Positions 1-10,349 are shown, counted from the first letter of the stretch. The stretch: 64,000 nucleotides of DNA from Paenarthrobacter sp. GOM3 (GCF_018215265.2 NZ_CP136562.1:682001-746000), one strand, 5' to 3'. Made by a program: numbers and translations. The notes: generated by a model not told the origin, from the sequence alone.

Positions 1-1
1 C

Positions 2-1264
2 CCGTCCGCGGGAGCACGCCCTGCGACCTCCACTGGCACCCTCCCACCCTCCATAGCAGGGCTGCCCACGGCCGACTTTTTCGACTTCGAATCGCTGTTG
101 AGCGTCCAGGAACAGCGGAAACTCAACGAACTGCGGGCATTCCTCGACTCGGAGATAGCTCCCTACGCCGGGCAATGGTGGGAAAAAGCCGAATTTCCGG
201 AACACATCCTGCCAAAACTCGCGGCATTGCGCCTCAGCGCCCCCGCGCAGCGCGGCTACACGCACCTCTTCGCTGGCCTGGTGATCGCGGAGATGACACG
301 GGTGGACACCTCGATCGCGACCTTCTTCATGGTCCACCATGATCTGTTCGTCGAATCGCTCTACGACTTCGGCAGCGACGCGCAACAGGACCGCTACCTT
401 GACGATGCGTCCAACCTCCGGACCACGGGTGCCTTCGCCCTCACCGAACCGGACCACGGCTCCGACGTCGCCGGCGGCATGCAGACAACCGCGCGGAAAG
501 TCCAGCGTGCAGAGTCCGACGGCGGCAACTACTGGGTGATTAACGGCGCCAAGCGCTGGATCGGGAACGGGACGTTCTGCGATTACATGCTGGTGTGGGC
601 CAAAGATGAAGCCGATGGCTCTGTGCGCGCGTTCATTGTGGACGCAACGTCGCCGGGGATCACCCGCAGCCGCATCGAAAACAAGATCGCACTGCGAACC
701 GTTCAGAACGCAGACATCGTGCTCCGGGACGTCGAAGTGGCGGAGGCGGACCGCTTTGCCGGCATCAGCAGTTTCGCGGACACCAACCACTTGCTGCGTG
801 GCTCCCGAATCATGGTCGCCTGGCAGGCAGTAGGCCAGCAACTGGCGGCGTTCGACGTCGCCCGGCAGTACGCCGTCGAACGTCTCCAGTTCGGCAAGCC
901 GCTGGCAAAGTTCCAGCTGATCCAACAGCACCTGGTGGACATGCTTGGAAACGCGGTGGCCAGCATGGGCATGATGGTTCGCATAGCGCAACTGCAGGAG
1001 GGCATCTCCACGGATGCGCACGGCGTGCGGCACGGGGGCGCAGACATGGCCCAAGTAGCACTCGCGAAAGCCTACTGCAGTGCCAGGATGCGAGAGACAG
1101 TCGCCCTGGGACGGTCGATCCTTGGCGGGAACGGCATCGTCACCGACTATCGGATGGCGAAAATCTTTGCCGATGCCGAAGCCATTTACACCTACGAGGG
1201 CTCCTACGAAATCAACTCCCTCATCGTCGGCCGTGCGGTGACGGGCGTGTCCGCCATCGCCTAG
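2..1264 (+). CDS. Acyl-CoA dehydrogenase, glutaryl-CoA dehydrogenase-like (5' end cut by window)
   Basis: FAD-dependent alpha,beta-dehydrogenation of an acyl-CoA thioester in the cytoplasm. The reading frame is open to base 2; the residues before the first in-frame TTG at 98 (LPTADFFDFESLLS) match the usual N-terminus of this subfamily, so the gene is truncated by the window edge rather than starting at 98. Visible marks are the FAD/substrate stretch ALTEPDHGSD (about bases 437-466), the R-Q-F-G-K-P-L-A-x-F-Q segment around base 880, and the C-terminal TYEGSYEIN-LIVGRAVTG, whose Glu is the catalytic base in glutaryl-CoA dehydrogenases. Only 30 bases separate it from the convergent DUF1684 gene. 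The substrate cannot be fixed from sequence; glutaryl-CoA or a general acyl-CoA are both possible. Confidence 0.9.
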   Translation, partial: PSAGARPATSTGTLPPSIAGLPTADFFDFESLLSVQEQRKLNELRAFLDSEIAPYAGQWWEKAEFPEHILPKLAALRLSAPAQRGYTHLFAGLVIAEMTRVDTSIATFFMVHHDLFVESLYDFGSDAQQDRYLDDASNLRTTGAFALTEPDHGSDVAGGMQTTARKVQRAESDGGNYWVINGAKRWIGNGTFCDYMLVWAKDEADGSVRAFIVDATSPGITRSRIENKIALRTVQNADIVLRDVEVAEADRFAGISSFADTNHLLRGSRIMVAWQAVGQQLAAFDVARQYAVERLQFGKPLAKFQLIQQHLVDMLGNAVASMGMMVRIAQLQEGISTDAHGVRHGGADMAQVALAKAYCSARMRETVALGRSILGGNGIVTDYRMAKIFADAEAIYTYEGSYEINSLIVGRAVTGVSAIA

Positions 1265-1294
1265 ACTCCCTGCCTCACCCGTGGTGCTGGCGGC

Positions 1295-2122
1295 TCAGTC
1301 CTGGGGGAGTTTTTCGCCTGCCTCCACGCGGACATCAATCGAATTGCCGCGGACCGGCATGGGGCACGTGCCGTACGGCGAAAAAGCGCTGGGGTAGTTG
1401 ATGGTGCGGTTGAAGTCGATGACAACCGACCCGTCCGGGCGGGGACGCGGGATGAAGACCTTTCGCCACTCATCCGTGGAATCCCCGTTGGTCTCATCAT
1501 GGAAGGTCACGTTCAGGGCCCCAAGCTTCTCTCCCTCGGCATGAAGGCGAATGTGGTGGGGGACGCCCGGAACCCGGAAGACCACCTCGCCCACCGACCG
1601 GTGGACACCGTCAACCAACGGGTTCGCAGTGCCGATGGGGACGTCCACCGGCTCCGGGTAAGCCTCGAATTTGCCCTCGATAACCCAATCGGGGTTGTAG
1701 TCGTAGGTAGGAACGCCCTTGAACTCCGTCAGCACGGGAGAGCTGTTGTCCCGGGTACGGATCGCATACTTGTCCGCCCGCATGGCAAGTTCCACCACGA
1801 CCTGGCGGCCATCTGCCCCGCCAAACTGGACCCACATCAGCGATTCTTCATCCTGCAGCTCCGCGCTGACCGTACCGTCAACCGATTCTCCGGTTTCAAC
1901 GAATGAGAGGCCCTCGGCAGCGCTCGCTGTAAGGAATGCTGTTGTGCCGTCCGTGGACCAGAGACCTGGCACCAGTTCGAGTTCCGAAGGCTCTGGCTGC
2001 AGCCACTGGAATGACGTGAGCGTCAGCCAGCCATGGTCAGTGGCCAGCGCCGCATTTCGGCCCGAACGAAACCGCTCCCAACGGGCAAGTTGGGCTTCAG
2101 TGGCGGTGGTGGGCGAGCTCAT
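1295..2122 (-). CDS. DUF1684 family protein
   Basis: A 275-residue cytoplasmic protein of the DUF1684 family, whose function is unknown. Family marks are the N-terminal RWERFRSGRNAALATDHGWLTL region, the internal YNPDWVIEGKFE, and the C-terminal INYPSAFSPYGTCP motif, which is the most conserved part of the family. The reading frame could begin 14 codons upstream, but the ATG at 2122 is preceded by AAGGAG with a 4-base spacer, so I take that start. It stands alone, convergent with the acyl-CoA dehydrogenase. Confidence 0.85.
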   Translation of the reverse strand: MSSPTTATEAQLARWERFRSGRNAALATDHGWLTLTSFQWLQPEPSELELVPGLWSTDGTTAFLTASAAEGLSFVETGESVDGTVSAELQDEESLMWVQFGGADGRQVVVELAMRADKYAIRTRDNSSPVLTEFKGVPTYDYNPDWVIEGKFEAYPEPVDVPIGTANPLVDGVHRSVGEVVFRVPGVPHHIRLHAEGEKLGALNVTFHDETNGDSTDEWRKVFIPRPRPDGSVVIDFNRTINYPSAFSPYGTCPMPVRGNSIDVRVEAGEKLPQD

Positions 2123-2207
2123 TGTTCTCCTTGGCTGGATTCGCATCGGTTGCACTTCCCTCAACTATGCGCTGAACGGCTGCATTCCCGGAATAGACCG
2201 CCTTGGA

Positions 2208-2248
2208 GCGGCTCGCGCTGGCCCCCAACCCATGCCAGCGCGAGCCGC
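2208..2248. terminator. Perfect 15-bp hairpin between genes
   Basis: Bases 2208-2222 and 2234-2248 are exact reverse complements around an 11-base loop. There is no T-tract on either side. It lies about 90 bases past the stop of the LAXTG gene (minus strand) and upstream of the DUF1684 gene, so termination or 3'-end stabilisation of the LAXTG transcript is the likeliest role. Confidence 0.5.
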
Positions 2249-2341
2249 GATTTAAGGGACCAGGTCGGCAGGCCGCAGCATGTGCATGCCCACCGACGTG
2301 GCCTCGCCCCGAGGGGCCTAGCGACGTTCTTGATCGTTCGA

Positions 2342-3688
2342 CTAGTTGGTCCGCCGCCCCTTTCGCCGGGCACTGGCGAAGGCCAGCAAAGATCCCACGG
2401 CCAGCAAGGCTGCGGCGACGAAAATGAACGCCGTTCCCTGCGCACCCGTGCTGGCCAACTGATCCGGGCCCTCTGTCTCCGTGGGCCCCGACGGCTGGTC
2501 CGTGGGCACTACGAGGATTGGGCTGGATGTGCTGGCGACGGGAGCTGAAGGTACTGCGGGTGCCGGTGCAGGCGTGGCTGCGGTCGTCGTGGGTGTGGGT
2601 GTTGCGGTGGGTGTGGGTGTTGCGGTGGGTGTGGGTGTTGCGCTCGGCGTAGGCGTTGCCGTGGTTGCGCTCGGGGTTGGTGTGGGCGTTGCAGTGGTGG
2701 CGGTGGGTGTAGGAGTAGGTACTGCGGTTCCATCGCCCGTGCCGCCTGCCTCGGTTCGCCGAAGCTGGGCGACCACCGGGCTTTCCGTCCCGGCGATTGT
2801 CACTGTGCCCGTGTTCTCGTAGACAGCCAAGGACGGGTCAGTCACCCGCGTTACGACGAAGAGCTCAACGTGCTCGCCCTCGGGAAGGCCGGTCCACGTT
2901 ACTGTGGCTTTCTCGGGGGAGCAGTCGATGGCTGCCGGGTACTGATCGTTATCGTAGGGTTGCACGATGCCGCCATCACTGCCCACCACTTGACCGATGC
3001 GTGGCGTGACCCGGGCGCAGTCGATGTCCATGCCCGCCGCAGGAGTATCGGTGACAACAACATCATTGGTGTCTGCAGTCATGGCAGGCATGGTGAAAAC
3101 CGACCGGAGTTCAGTCTGGGCTGGATCGACCCAGCTCATGGATTTACCCGCTGCGGTTGGCGCTTCCGGCCCGCAGTCTTTCTGGCACGGTTCGACGGCT
3201 ACGGGCACGCGGACGACGCTGGATCCTACGGTGAAGGTCAGTTCCTCCGTGTCGCCAACTGTGGGTACCTGGGAGTACTGAGTGCTGAAAGAACAAGTTC
3301 CGCCTACGTTGAGGGGATGGGTCTTCACGAAGTCGCTGAGCGTGAAGACCACCAAGCCGGCGTCGTTCGCGACCGCCGTGGCGACGGTGTCACCGTTCGA
3401 GTTATCCAGGTCAAAGGACGCCTTGCCAAACCAACGGAGCTGGGGCGGTAGTTGGACGCTGAAGGTGTCGCCGGGCTGTGAGTGGTCCGGGACGGACCAC
3501 TCACAGTTCAGATCCACCTGGTCCCATTGGCTGGACACGACTGATTCTGTTGTGAGGGTGATTTCCGCGTCCGGCAGGGTTGCGGCGTTGGCTGGCAACG
3601 CCGTCATGCCCAGTCCCAGGACAGCCATGGCAATGGCCAGGAAAGCGGCCACTATCGACACGGTTCTTAGATGGATCTGGTTATTCAT
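2342..3688 (-). CDS. LAXTG-anchored cell-surface protein with Thr/Pro stalk
   Basis: A 448-residue wall-anchored protein. Order: signal peptide (residues 1-35, ending PANA-A); two beta-rich domains to about residue 320, containing paired cysteines and the repeated pattern of DUF11/isopeptide-type adhesion domains; a low-complexity Thr/Pro/Ala stalk (about 325-395); then LASTG followed by a hydrophobic helix and a basic tail (ARRKGRRTN). LAXTG is the sorting signal of class E sortases in high-GC Gram-positives, so it is expected to be linked to peptidoglycan; no sortase is in the window. An AAGGA lies 12 bases before the ATG. The nearby membrane-tethered sigma factor may sense the surface state, but linkage is inference. 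Confidence 0.85.
   Translation of the reverse strand: MNNQIHLRTVSIVAAFLAIAMAVLGLGMTALPANAATLPDAEITLTTESVVSSQWDQVDLNCEWSVPDHSQPGDTFSVQLPPQLRWFGKASFDLDNSNGDTVATAVANDAGLVVFTLSDFVKTHPLNVGGTCSFSTQYSQVPTVGDTEELTFTVGSSVVRVPVAVEPCQKDCGPEAPTAAGKSMSWVDPAQTELRSVFTMPAMTADTNDVVVTDTPAAGMDIDCARVTPRIGQVVGSDGGIVQPYDNDQYPAAIDCSPEKATVTWTGLPEGEHVELFVVTRVTDPSLAVYENTGTVTIAGTESPVVAQLRRTEAGGTGDGTAVPTPTPTATTATPTPTPSATTATPTPSATPTPTATPTPTATPTPTTTAATPAPAPAVPSAPVASTSSPILVVPTDQPSGPTETEGPDQLASTGAQGTAFIFVAAALLAVGSLLAFASARRKGRRTN
2589..2725 (-). repeat. Short tandem repeats encoding the Thr/Pro stalk
   Basis: Near-perfect units of about 18 bases (on the plus strand GGTGTGGGTGTTGCGGTG and variants) encode repeated PTPTAT in the LAXTG protein. 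The first units are nearly identical, so copy number probably varies between strains. Confidence 0.75.
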
Positions 3689-3747
3689 TTGCTGGATGGT
3701 CCTTAAATCCGTGGTGAAAATGTTCCGTCAGAGAATGAGTGGCCGCA

Positions 3748-4554
3748 TCAAGTAGTTCGTGACGCCTTGGGTCCGGAGCCCGGCGCACCGTGCTTCGCGG
3801 ACGCGTCGTGCGGCGTAATTGTCGTCGTGGCTGCAGTTGCCGCCAGTGCTGAGGACAACGGGTACAACTTCATGCGTGCGGGACTGAGGGCGCCGTCTCC
3901 CAGTGCTTCCATTGCCGCTTTGCACTCGACCAGCCTGGACAGGTTGCCCTCGTCGAGTGGGAAAAGCACATGGACGGCGGAGTCTTGGTACATGGCCAGC
4001 GCCCCTGTTCCGTGCAGCTGCCCTTTGACGGCTTCGCCCATCCTGGCCAGGAGGGTCCAGCAGTGTGTCCGGCTTTCGTTGGGCCTTGGCACTGAAATAA
4101 CGGCGACGGCGTGCTGCCGTGGGTTGTCGGCTCCGAAGGTTGAGACCTCGTGCACGCGGCGCTGGAAGTGCGCCTGAGTGGCTAAGCCTGTATAGACATC
4201 CGTGCACGAAATGGCAGGGGCCAGCTCGGCGACCTCGGCCCACCCTTCTGCCAGTGATTGGAGTGCGTCGACGTCGAGGGACTGCTCCGCGGCTTCGAAG
4301 AGGGCCCGGAAGTCGGTCATTGTTTCGCTGATGCTGACGCCGTTCCTGGCGCGCGCAGCACCCAGTGATTTAGCTGCCGGCGCGGGGACGGTGGAGCTTG
4401 TGGCGAGGCATCTGACAACTGTTCGGACTTCGGGCAGGAACCAATCTGCGCGGAAGCGCCAACCTGTCCGGTAACTGGTCGTCTGCCATCTACGCAGCAA
4501 AAGGTGGCGCGAGAACGCGCATTCTGCGAATGATTTTGTCCGAAACGATGTCAT
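3748..4554 (-). CDS. Degenerate GGDEF-like protein
   Basis: A 268-residue protein I do not recognise as a named family. Residues about 105-240 follow the layout of a GGDEF domain: a D-x-Y-T-G-L-A-T entry (usually D-P-L-T-G-L), a helix (FQRRVHEV), a strand (AVAVISV), a helix (LLARMGEAVKGQL) and a second strand (AVHVLFPL). The GGDEF active-site loop itself is absent, so cyclase activity is not expected. The first 78 residues are low in structure and the real start could be the Met at 4320. The start at 4554 is favoured because CACTAT lies six bases before it, as in other leaderless genes here. It is divergent from the sigma factor gene, 150 bases apart. Confidence 0.55.
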   Translation of the reverse strand: MTSFRTKSFAECAFSRHLLLRRWQTTSYRTGWRFRADWFLPEVRTVVRCLATSSTVPAPAAKSLGAARARNGVSISETMTDFRALFEAAEQSLDVDALQSLAEGWAEVAELAPAISCTDVYTGLATQAHFQRRVHEVSTFGADNPRQHAVAVISVPRPNESRTHCWTLLARMGEAVKGQLHGTGALAMYQDSAVHVLFPLDEGNLSRLVECKAAMEALGDGALSPARMKLYPLSSALAATAATTTITPHDASAKHGAPGSGPKASRTT

Positions 4555-4704
4555 ATCCGAATAGTGCTGCGGAGCTGTCTTTCATGACGAAGCGATAGCC
4601 GATTCTCTTTAGCTAAAGACCTTGGACAAATTGCGTCATGAGTCGGGGGCTACGGCCACTTCTTATATATGGGCACGATTTATGACGTTGTTAGGGGGCC
4701 GTAA

Positions 4705-6267
4705 GTGGCCGCCAGGACAAGTATGGGCAGTATTTCGCAAGATGGAATCGAGAGCGACGGTCACCTGATCGAGGCGGTCCGCAGCGGAGACATGGCTGCG
4801 TTTAACGCGCTGTATGAGCGGCATATTTCCATCGCATCGACGGTTGCCAAGCGCAATGTGGACAACCCGAGCGATGCCGAGGATGTCGTGGCAGATGCTT
4901 TCCAGTCCGTCCTGCAGAGCTTGGTGGCTGGGAAGGGGCCGGATACCTTTTTTCGGGCGTATTTGCTGTCCACTGTGACCAGGCTGTCCCATCAGCGGAA
5001 TCGAAAGGCCGGAAAGGTCCTGCCCAGTGGAGACGACGCTGTCTTGGACCAGACATTGGGTGAGGCCGACTCCGCCATAAGCGCTTTTGAATCCCACACA
5101 GTTTCCAAAGCCTTCCGCGCCCTGCCGGAGCGTTGGCAGGCAGTGCTCTGGTATCTGGACGTGGAACGCATGAAGCCGGCAGTTGTCGCGCCAATCCTTG
5201 GCTTGTCTCCAAACGCCGTTTCCGCGCTCGCCCTGCGTGCGCGCGAGGGACTAAGGCGGCACTACCTGCAGTTCCACATCGCCGAGCAGCCTGACAGCAG
5301 GTGTGCCGAGTACGCCTCCAAACTCGGAAGTTATGTCCGGGGTGGACTTTCCGCAGCCGCCGAACGGAAAGTTCGGGAGCACCTGCGGGGCTGCTCCAAA
5401 TGCACCGCTGCCTTGGCCGAACTCAAAGACGTGCAGGGGAGCATGAGGGCGGTTCTCCTCCCTCTGGTGACCGGCATTCCCCTGGCAATGTGGGCCGGGA
5501 AGGGCACTGGATTGGGCGTCTTGGGCGGGGTGCTGCCGGCAAAGGCGGCTCTCGCCGTTCCCGCGCTGGCACAGCCAGCCGTGATGGCCGTCATCGCCGC
5601 GGCCGGGGTGGGACTTGTCCTGGGTGCAGTGGGCATCGTGGACCTCTTGACTCCGGATGCCTACATGGAGCAGCGGGCCGTCGAAACCACCGGCAGGCAA
5701 CCGGAAACGGAGCCGCCCGCGACCACCCCCGCTCCATCGGCGCCCGACTCCCCGGCGGCCGCCATACCACCGTCTGTTGTTGCGCCCCCGCCGGCACCGA
5801 CTCCCGTCGCACCCGAGCCGGCACCATCACAGGAGCCCACGGTGCCCACCGTTCCGGTGCAGCCACCAGTCGTGACGCCAGCGCCTTCGCCGTCGGCGGT
5901 TCCTTCTGCCGCCGCACCGGTGCAGGTCACAGGGTCCGCGGAGCGAGGCAAGGACCGCGGCTCCAACGGCACGGCGTTGCACATCGACTTCAAGGCTTCC
6001 GGGTCCGAGCCTTTGGCCGGTGGCAGGGCTGTCTTCTCAGTGGGGCCGAATGCCTGGATTGAGGCAGGTACGGTCCGCGCTCCGGAAGGGTGGACGTGCA
6101 CCTTGGAGAGCAGGAGCGTCGTTAATTGCTCCACGCCGACAATACGGCGCGGTGGGCTTCAGTTCGATGTCACGGCTGTCTCCAAGCGGGGCCGGGAAGA
6201 GAAGGTCCTGACGTACTCGCTCGAAGGCACCGGCATCGCCCCGAACCAGTTTTCCTACAGCTACTAA
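4705..6267 (+). CDS. ECF-type sigma factor with fused anti-sigma-like zinc finger, membrane helix and extracellular tail
   Basis: A 520-residue transcription factor far longer than a standard ECF sigma (about 190). Residues 20-95 form sigma region 2 (DMAAFNALYERH, NPSDAEDVVADAFQSVL); 130-185 form region 4 with the helix-turn-helix MKPAVVAPILGLSPNAVSALALRAREGLR; 195-240 is a zinc-finger/anti-sigma-like module with H-x3-C-x2-C (HLRGCSKC); about 285-320 is one strong membrane helix; 325-405 is Pro/Ala/Thr-rich; 410-520 is a predicted extracellular beta domain with two Cys. Sigma, regulator and sensor thus appear to be one polypeptide. The GTG start has AGGGGG six bases upstream. The signal and the release step (perhaps proteolysis) are unknown. 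Confidence 0.85.
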   Translation: MAARTSMGSISQDGIESDGHLIEAVRSGDMAAFNALYERHISIASTVAKRNVDNPSDAEDVVADAFQSVLQSLVAGKGPDTFFRAYLLSTVTRLSHQRNRKAGKVLPSGDDAVLDQTLGEADSAISAFESHTVSKAFRALPERWQAVLWYLDVERMKPAVVAPILGLSPNAVSALALRAREGLRRHYLQFHIAEQPDSRCAEYASKLGSYVRGGLSAAAERKVREHLRGCSKCTAALAELKDVQGSMRAVLLPLVTGIPLAMWAGKGTGLGVLGGVLPAKAALAVPALAQPAVMAVIAAAGVGLVLGAVGIVDLLTPDAYMEQRAVETTGRQPETEPPATTPAPSAPDSPAAAIPPSVVAPPPAPTPVAPEPAPSQEPTVPTVPVQPPVVTPAPSPSAVPSAAAPVQVTGSAERGKDRGSNGTALHIDFKASGSEPLAGGRAVFSVGPNAWIEAGTVRAPEGWTCTLESRSVVNCSTPTIRRGGLQFDVTAVSKRGREEKVLTYSLEGTGIAPNQFSYSY

Positions 6268-6441
6268 GGTGCGTTCACTTCGTGGAGACCACTGACGCGC
6301 CCGAAAGGTGAAACCAAAATCTGAGACGCATTCCGTGAGGGGAGTTTCGTGCGGGTAAGATCCCGTAGGAAACATTAGTAATCCGGCTCACAGTATCCAG
6401 CGCAGTGTACGGGCCTCACTAGATCCCGAAGGTATGTATCT

Positions 6442-9240
6442 ATGGTTCACACTGCCCATCAAGACACTGATCTCGCCGCTGAACTGCGGGCCGACGTTCG
6501 CCGGGTTTCCACCCTGCTTGGCGAGTCCTTGGTACGGCAACACGGCCCCGAGCTGCTCCAGCTGGTGGAGCAGGTGCGCCTGCTGACCAAGGAATCCAAG
6601 GAAGCTGCCCGTGGCGGCGCTGACGCCACCGGTCCGTGGAGCGCGCACGACGTCGTTGCCCAGGTCCGCGAACTGCTCGCCTCCCTGCCCCTTGAGCAAG
6701 CAACGGACCTTGTCCGGGCTTTTGCTTTCTACTTCCACCTCAGCAACGCGGCAGAGCAGGTGCATCGCGTCCGGGGTCTCCGCACCCGGCAGGAAAAGGA
6801 CGGTTGGCTCGCGAAGGCGGTGTCCGAAATCGCCGGGCAAGCGGGCCCACAGGTCCTGCAGGATGTGATCAATGAACTCGACGTGAGGCCCATCTTCACG
6901 GCCCACCCGACTGAAGCATCGCGTCGCTCCGTGCTGGACAAGGTCCGTAAGCTCTCGGATGTCCTCGCGGAGCCAACCCAGGAGGGAACCTCTTCCCGCC
7001 GACGCCAGGACCGCCAACTGGCAGAGATCATCGACCAGATGTGGCAGACGGACGAGCTGCGACAGGTCCGCCCCACCCCGGTGGACGAGGCACGGAACGC
7101 CATTTACTACCTGAACAGCATTCTGACCGACGCCATGCCTGAAATGCTGACGGACCTCTCGGAACTCCTCGCCGAGCACGGCGTGGCCTTGCCTGCCGGC
7201 GCGGCGCCCATCCGTTTTGGTTCCTGGATCGGAGGGGACAGGGACGGCAACCCGAATGTCACCGCCGCTGTCACCCGGGAAATCCTGCAACTGCAGAACC
7301 AGAACGCAGTTCGAATCGGCATCGCGTTGATAGACGAACTGATCTCGGTCCTCTCGAACTCAACCGCGCTGTTTGGGGCCGACCAGGAGTTGCTCGATTC
7401 CATCGCCGTGGACTTGAAGAATCTTCCCGGACTGGACAAACGCATCTTGGAATTGAATGCGCAGGAGCCGTACAGGCTCAAGCTCACGTGCATCAAGGCC
7501 AAACTCATCAACACCGGCCGGCGTATTGCCGCGTCAACTTATCACGAGCCGGGCCGCGACTACGCCACGACTCCTGAGTTGCTGGCCGAGTTCAGCCTGC
7601 TGGAAGATTCGTTGCGCAACCATTCGGCGGCCCTGGTGGCTGATGGTGCTTTGGCTCGCGTTCGGCGCGCGATTGCCGCATTCGGCCTGCATCTTGCGAC
7701 GCTGGATATTCGCGAACATGCCGACTACCACCATGATGCCGTCGGGCAACTTGTGGACAGGCTGGGTGCCGCGAAGCCTTACGGCGAGTTGAGCCGGGAG
7801 GAGCGCTTCGCATTCCTTGGCGCCGAGCTTGCTTCACGGCGTCCGCTGTCCGGCCACCCGATCAAGCTCGAAGGTACCGCCGACGGCACCTACGATGTCT
7901 TCCGCAGCATCCGCCAGGCGCTCCACACCTATGGCCCTGATGTGGTCGAGACATACATCATCTCCATGACCCGTGGCGCCGATGACGTCCTGGCCGCGGC
8001 CGTCCTTGCTCGCGAGGCCGGGCTGATCGATCTCTTCAGCGGCAAGCCACATGCCAAGATCGGCTTCGCTCCTCTCCTGGAAACCGTGGAAGAGCTCCGC
8101 GCATCTGCGGAGATCGTGGATCAGCTCCTGTCCGATCCGTCCTACCGTGAACTCGTTCGACTCCGGGGCGACATCCAGGAGGTCATGCTGGGCTACTCCG
8201 ATTCCAACAAGGAATCCGGCGTGATGACCAGCCAATGGGAAATCCATAAGACCCAGCGCAAGCTGCGGGATGTTGCGGCCAAGCACGGCGTCCGGGTCCG
8301 TCTTTTCCACGGCCGTGGAGGTTCCGTGGGCCGCGGTGGCGGACCGACGTACGACGCCATCATGGCCCAGCCGAATGGCGTGCTCGAGGGCGAAATCAAG
8401 TTCACGGAGCAGGGCGAAGTCATTTCGGACAAGTACTCGCTCCCGGAACTTGCCCGGGAAAACCTTGAGTTGTCCCTGGCAGCCGTGATGCAGGGTTCGG
8501 CCCTGCACCGGACTCCGCGCACCTCGGAGGACGAACGCGAGCGTTATGCCAACGTCATGGAAACCATTTCCGACGCCGCGTTCGCCCGGTACCGCACGTT
8601 GATCGACGACCCCCAACTGCCGGCCTACTTCCTTGCCTCCACCCCGGTGGAGCAGCTGGGTTCATTGAACATTGGATCGCGCCCCTCCAAGCGCCCGGAT
8701 TCCGGTGCAGGACTTGGCGGCCTCCGTGCCATCCCGTGGGTTTTCGGTTGGACCCAGTCCCGCCAGATCGTCCCCGGTTGGTTCGGGGTCGGCTCGGGCC
8801 TGAAGGCCGCCCGCGAGGAAGGAAACACGGAACAGCTCCTGGAGATGATGGACCGTTGGCACTTCTTCCGTTCGGTCATCTCCAATGTGGAGATGACGCT
8901 GGCCAAGACGGACATGGAGATTGCGGGCCACTACGTTTCTTCGCTGGTCCCGGGCGAACTGTACAGGTTGTTCCACATGATCCGTGATGAGTACGAACTC
9001 ACAGTGGCTGAAATTGAACGGCTCACGGGTGAGACCGAGTTGCTGGATGCCCAGCCGACGCTGAAGCGCTCCCTGGAAATCCGGGACCAGTACCTGGATC
9101 CCATCAGCTATCTTCAGGTGGAACTGCTGCGCCGTGTGCGTGAGGAGTCGGTGTCCGGGGCCGAGATTGACGAGCGGCTCCAGCGGGCCATGCTCATTAC
9201 GGTCAACGGCGTGGCCGCCGGACTGCGCAACACCGGCTAG
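6442..9240 (+). CDS. ppc: Phosphoenolpyruvate carboxylase
   Basis: A 932-residue cytoplasmic enzyme that fixes bicarbonate onto PEP to give oxaloacetate and so refills the TCA cycle. Signature motifs are intact: FTAHPTEA (about residue 150, catalytic His), [10 protein letters not shown] (about 263), [11 protein letters not shown] (about 582), [14 protein letters not shown] (about 620, the glycine-rich catalytic loop), [13 protein letters not shown], and the C-terminal RNTG. The length is typical for the bacterial family. It is monocistronic, ending in a perfect hairpin. Confidence 0.97.
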   Translation: MVHTAHQDTDLAAELRADVRRVSTLLGESLVRQHGPELLQLVEQVRLLTKESKEAARGGADATGPWSAHDVVAQVRELLASLPLEQATDLVRAFAFYFHLSNAAEQVHRVRGLRTRQEKDGWLAKAVSEIAGQAGPQVLQDVINELDVRPIFTAHPTEASRRSVLDKVRKLSDVLAEPTQEGTSSRRRQDRQLAEIIDQMWQTDELRQVRPTPVDEARNAIYYLNSILTDAMPEMLTDLSELLAEHGVALPAGAAPIRFGSWIGGDRDGNPNVTAAVTREILQLQNQNAVRIGIALIDELISVLSNSTALFGADQELLDSIAVDLKNLPGLDKRILELNAQEPYRLKLTCIKAKLINTGRRIAASTYHEPGRDYATTPELLAEFSLLEDSLRNHSAALVADGALARVRRAIAAFGLHLATLDIREHADYHHDAVGQLVDRLGAAKPYGELSREERFAFLGAELASRRPLSGHPIKLEGTADGTYDVFRSIRQALHTYGPDVVETYIISMTRGADDVLAAAVLAREAGLIDLFSGKPHAKIGFAPLLETVEELRASAEIVDQLLSDPSYRELVRLRGDIQEVMLGYSDSNKESGVMTSQWEIHKTQRKLRDVAAKHGVRVRLFHGRGGSVGRGGGPTYDAIMAQPNGVLEGEIKFTEQGEVISDKYSLPELARENLELSLAAVMQGSALHRTPRTSEDERERYANVMETISDAAFARYRTLIDDPQLPAYFLASTPVEQLGSLNIGSRPSKRPDSGAGLGGLRAIPWVFGWTQSRQIVPGWFGVGSGLKAAREEGNTEQLLEMMDRWHFFRSVISNVEMTLAKTDMEIAGHYVSSLVPGELYRLFHMIRDEYELTVAEIERLTGETELLDAQPTLKRSLEIRDQYLDPISYLQVELLRRVREESVSGAEIDERLQRAMLITVNGVAAGLRNTG

Positions 9241-9271
9241 CAGACCCTCCTCCACATCCCTACGGATTCAA

Positions 9272-9306
9272 CGGATCCCTCCCTCACCCAGTGCGGGAGG
9301 GATCCG
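9272..9306. terminator. Hairpin terminator after ppc
   Basis: A perfect 12-bp stem (9272-9283 with 9295-9306) and an 11-base loop, 31 bases past the ppc stop. No T-run follows. Confidence 0.65.
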
Positions 9307-9346
9307 CTCAAGGGGGTGGGATGTGGGAGAGCGTTAGGGTTATGGA

Positions 9347-9652
9347 ATGCCTTCGTTCCAGACCAAGTTGAAGATCACTGGCCTCAAACCGGGCAACGCG
9401 CCCGAGTCCGTCATGGCTGCGGCTGTCGAAGCCCTGGAAACCCGCCACCATGTGGAATCGAACCAGCTGGACATCGTGGGCGGCGTACCCCAACTCAGCC
9501 TTCGCTTTACGGTTGGCGACCGGGACTATGCAGGTGAGAACGACGAAGCCCGGACGTCGGCCGCCATGATGCGTGACGCCGTCGAACGCGTGGCCCTTAC
9601 CGGAAGCCTGTACGTGTTGCGTCGCAGCCGCGGGCGCTGGTCACCCATCTAG
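9347..9652 (+). CDS. Small conserved hypothetical protein
   Basis: A 101-residue protein of unknown function, without a signal peptide or membrane segment. The pattern is alpha/beta (KLKITGLKPGNAPESVMAAAVEALE, then QLSLRFTVGDRDY, then helices). The ATG has no Shine-Dalgarno; TAGGGT ends six bases before it, as expected for a leaderless transcript. It ends 11 bases before the convergent DedA gene. Confidence 0.7.
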   Translation: MPSFQTKLKITGLKPGNAPESVMAAAVEALETRHHVESNQLDIVGGVPQLSLRFTVGDRDYAGENDEARTSAAMMRDAVERVALTGSLYVLRRSRGRWSPI

Positions 9653-9663
9653 GGCCGGGGGCA

Positions 9664-10296
9664 CTACTCGGGCCGGGGCGCGTCGCCGTCGTATGGCTCG
9701 TCCACGGGGGAGCGGTTGCCGCGGCGACGGGTGACGATCAGGCCAACCACCACTCCGATGACCAACCCAACGCCGACGCCGATCAATGAGCTCGCCCAGA
9801 ACGGCAGCCTGGTGGTGGAACCGGTGAAATAGCCCAGGCCCACCTGCCAGACGGCCCACAACATGGCGCCCATGGCGGCGCAGAGACTGAACCCGCGCAC
9901 CGACACATTCGCGATCCCGGCCGCCGAGGAGGTCGCGAGCCTGCCCCCGGGAACGAAACGCCCGCCGATGATGGCCCCGTACGTTGAGGACCGGCCGGCT
10001 TTGGCAATGGCTGCGTGGATTCCGCGGTGGACGTGGCGGCCCCATGACCAACGGTCGAGCACGTGGCTGATGCGGCGCTTGAACAGCAGGAACACCGCCA
10101 TGTCGCCAAGCCATGATGCGAAGGCGGCCAGGAGGAGGATCAGCCAGAAGTTGGCGTGGCCGTCGGCCGCGAGCGCGCCGCCGGTGATGACCACCATTTC
10201 GGACGGGATCGGCGGAAAGATGGCGTCGCCCACCACAATGGGTACGATCCACAGGTAGATCGCGGATCCCCACGTCTCAGGGGCGGTGATGTCCAT
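9664..10296 (-). CDS. DedA family membrane protein
   Basis: An integral membrane protein of the DedA/SNARE-associated family, whose members are implicated in phospholipid (undecaprenyl-phosphate or PE) flipping and membrane homeostasis. It has the re-entrant entry [26 protein letters not shown] and the family motif [17 protein letters not shown], which supplies the essential Arg residues, with about five hydrophobic helices and a basic/acidic tail. I place the start at MDITAP (10296) rather than six codons upstream because TACCTT lies exactly six bases before it. Confidence 0.88.
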   Translation of the reverse strand: MDITAPETWGSAIYLWIVPIVVGDAIFPPIPSEMVVITGGALAADGHANFWLILLLAAFASWLGDMAVFLLFKRRISHVLDRWSWGRHVHRGIHAAIAKAGRSSTYGAIIGGRFVPGGRLATSSAAGIANVSVRGFSLCAAMGAMLWAVWQVGLGYFTGSTTRLPFWASSLIGVGVGLVIGVVVGLIVTRRRGNRSPVDEPYDGDAPRPE

Positions 10297-10349
10297 GGCC
10301 ACAAGGTACCGCACTTGCTGCCTGTGCCGCTCTGGGCGAGACTGGCGCC

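Noticed and set aside
2589..2725. Possible CRISPR-like array
   Set aside because: Short units without spacers that encode a Thr/Pro stalk; a coding tandem repeat.
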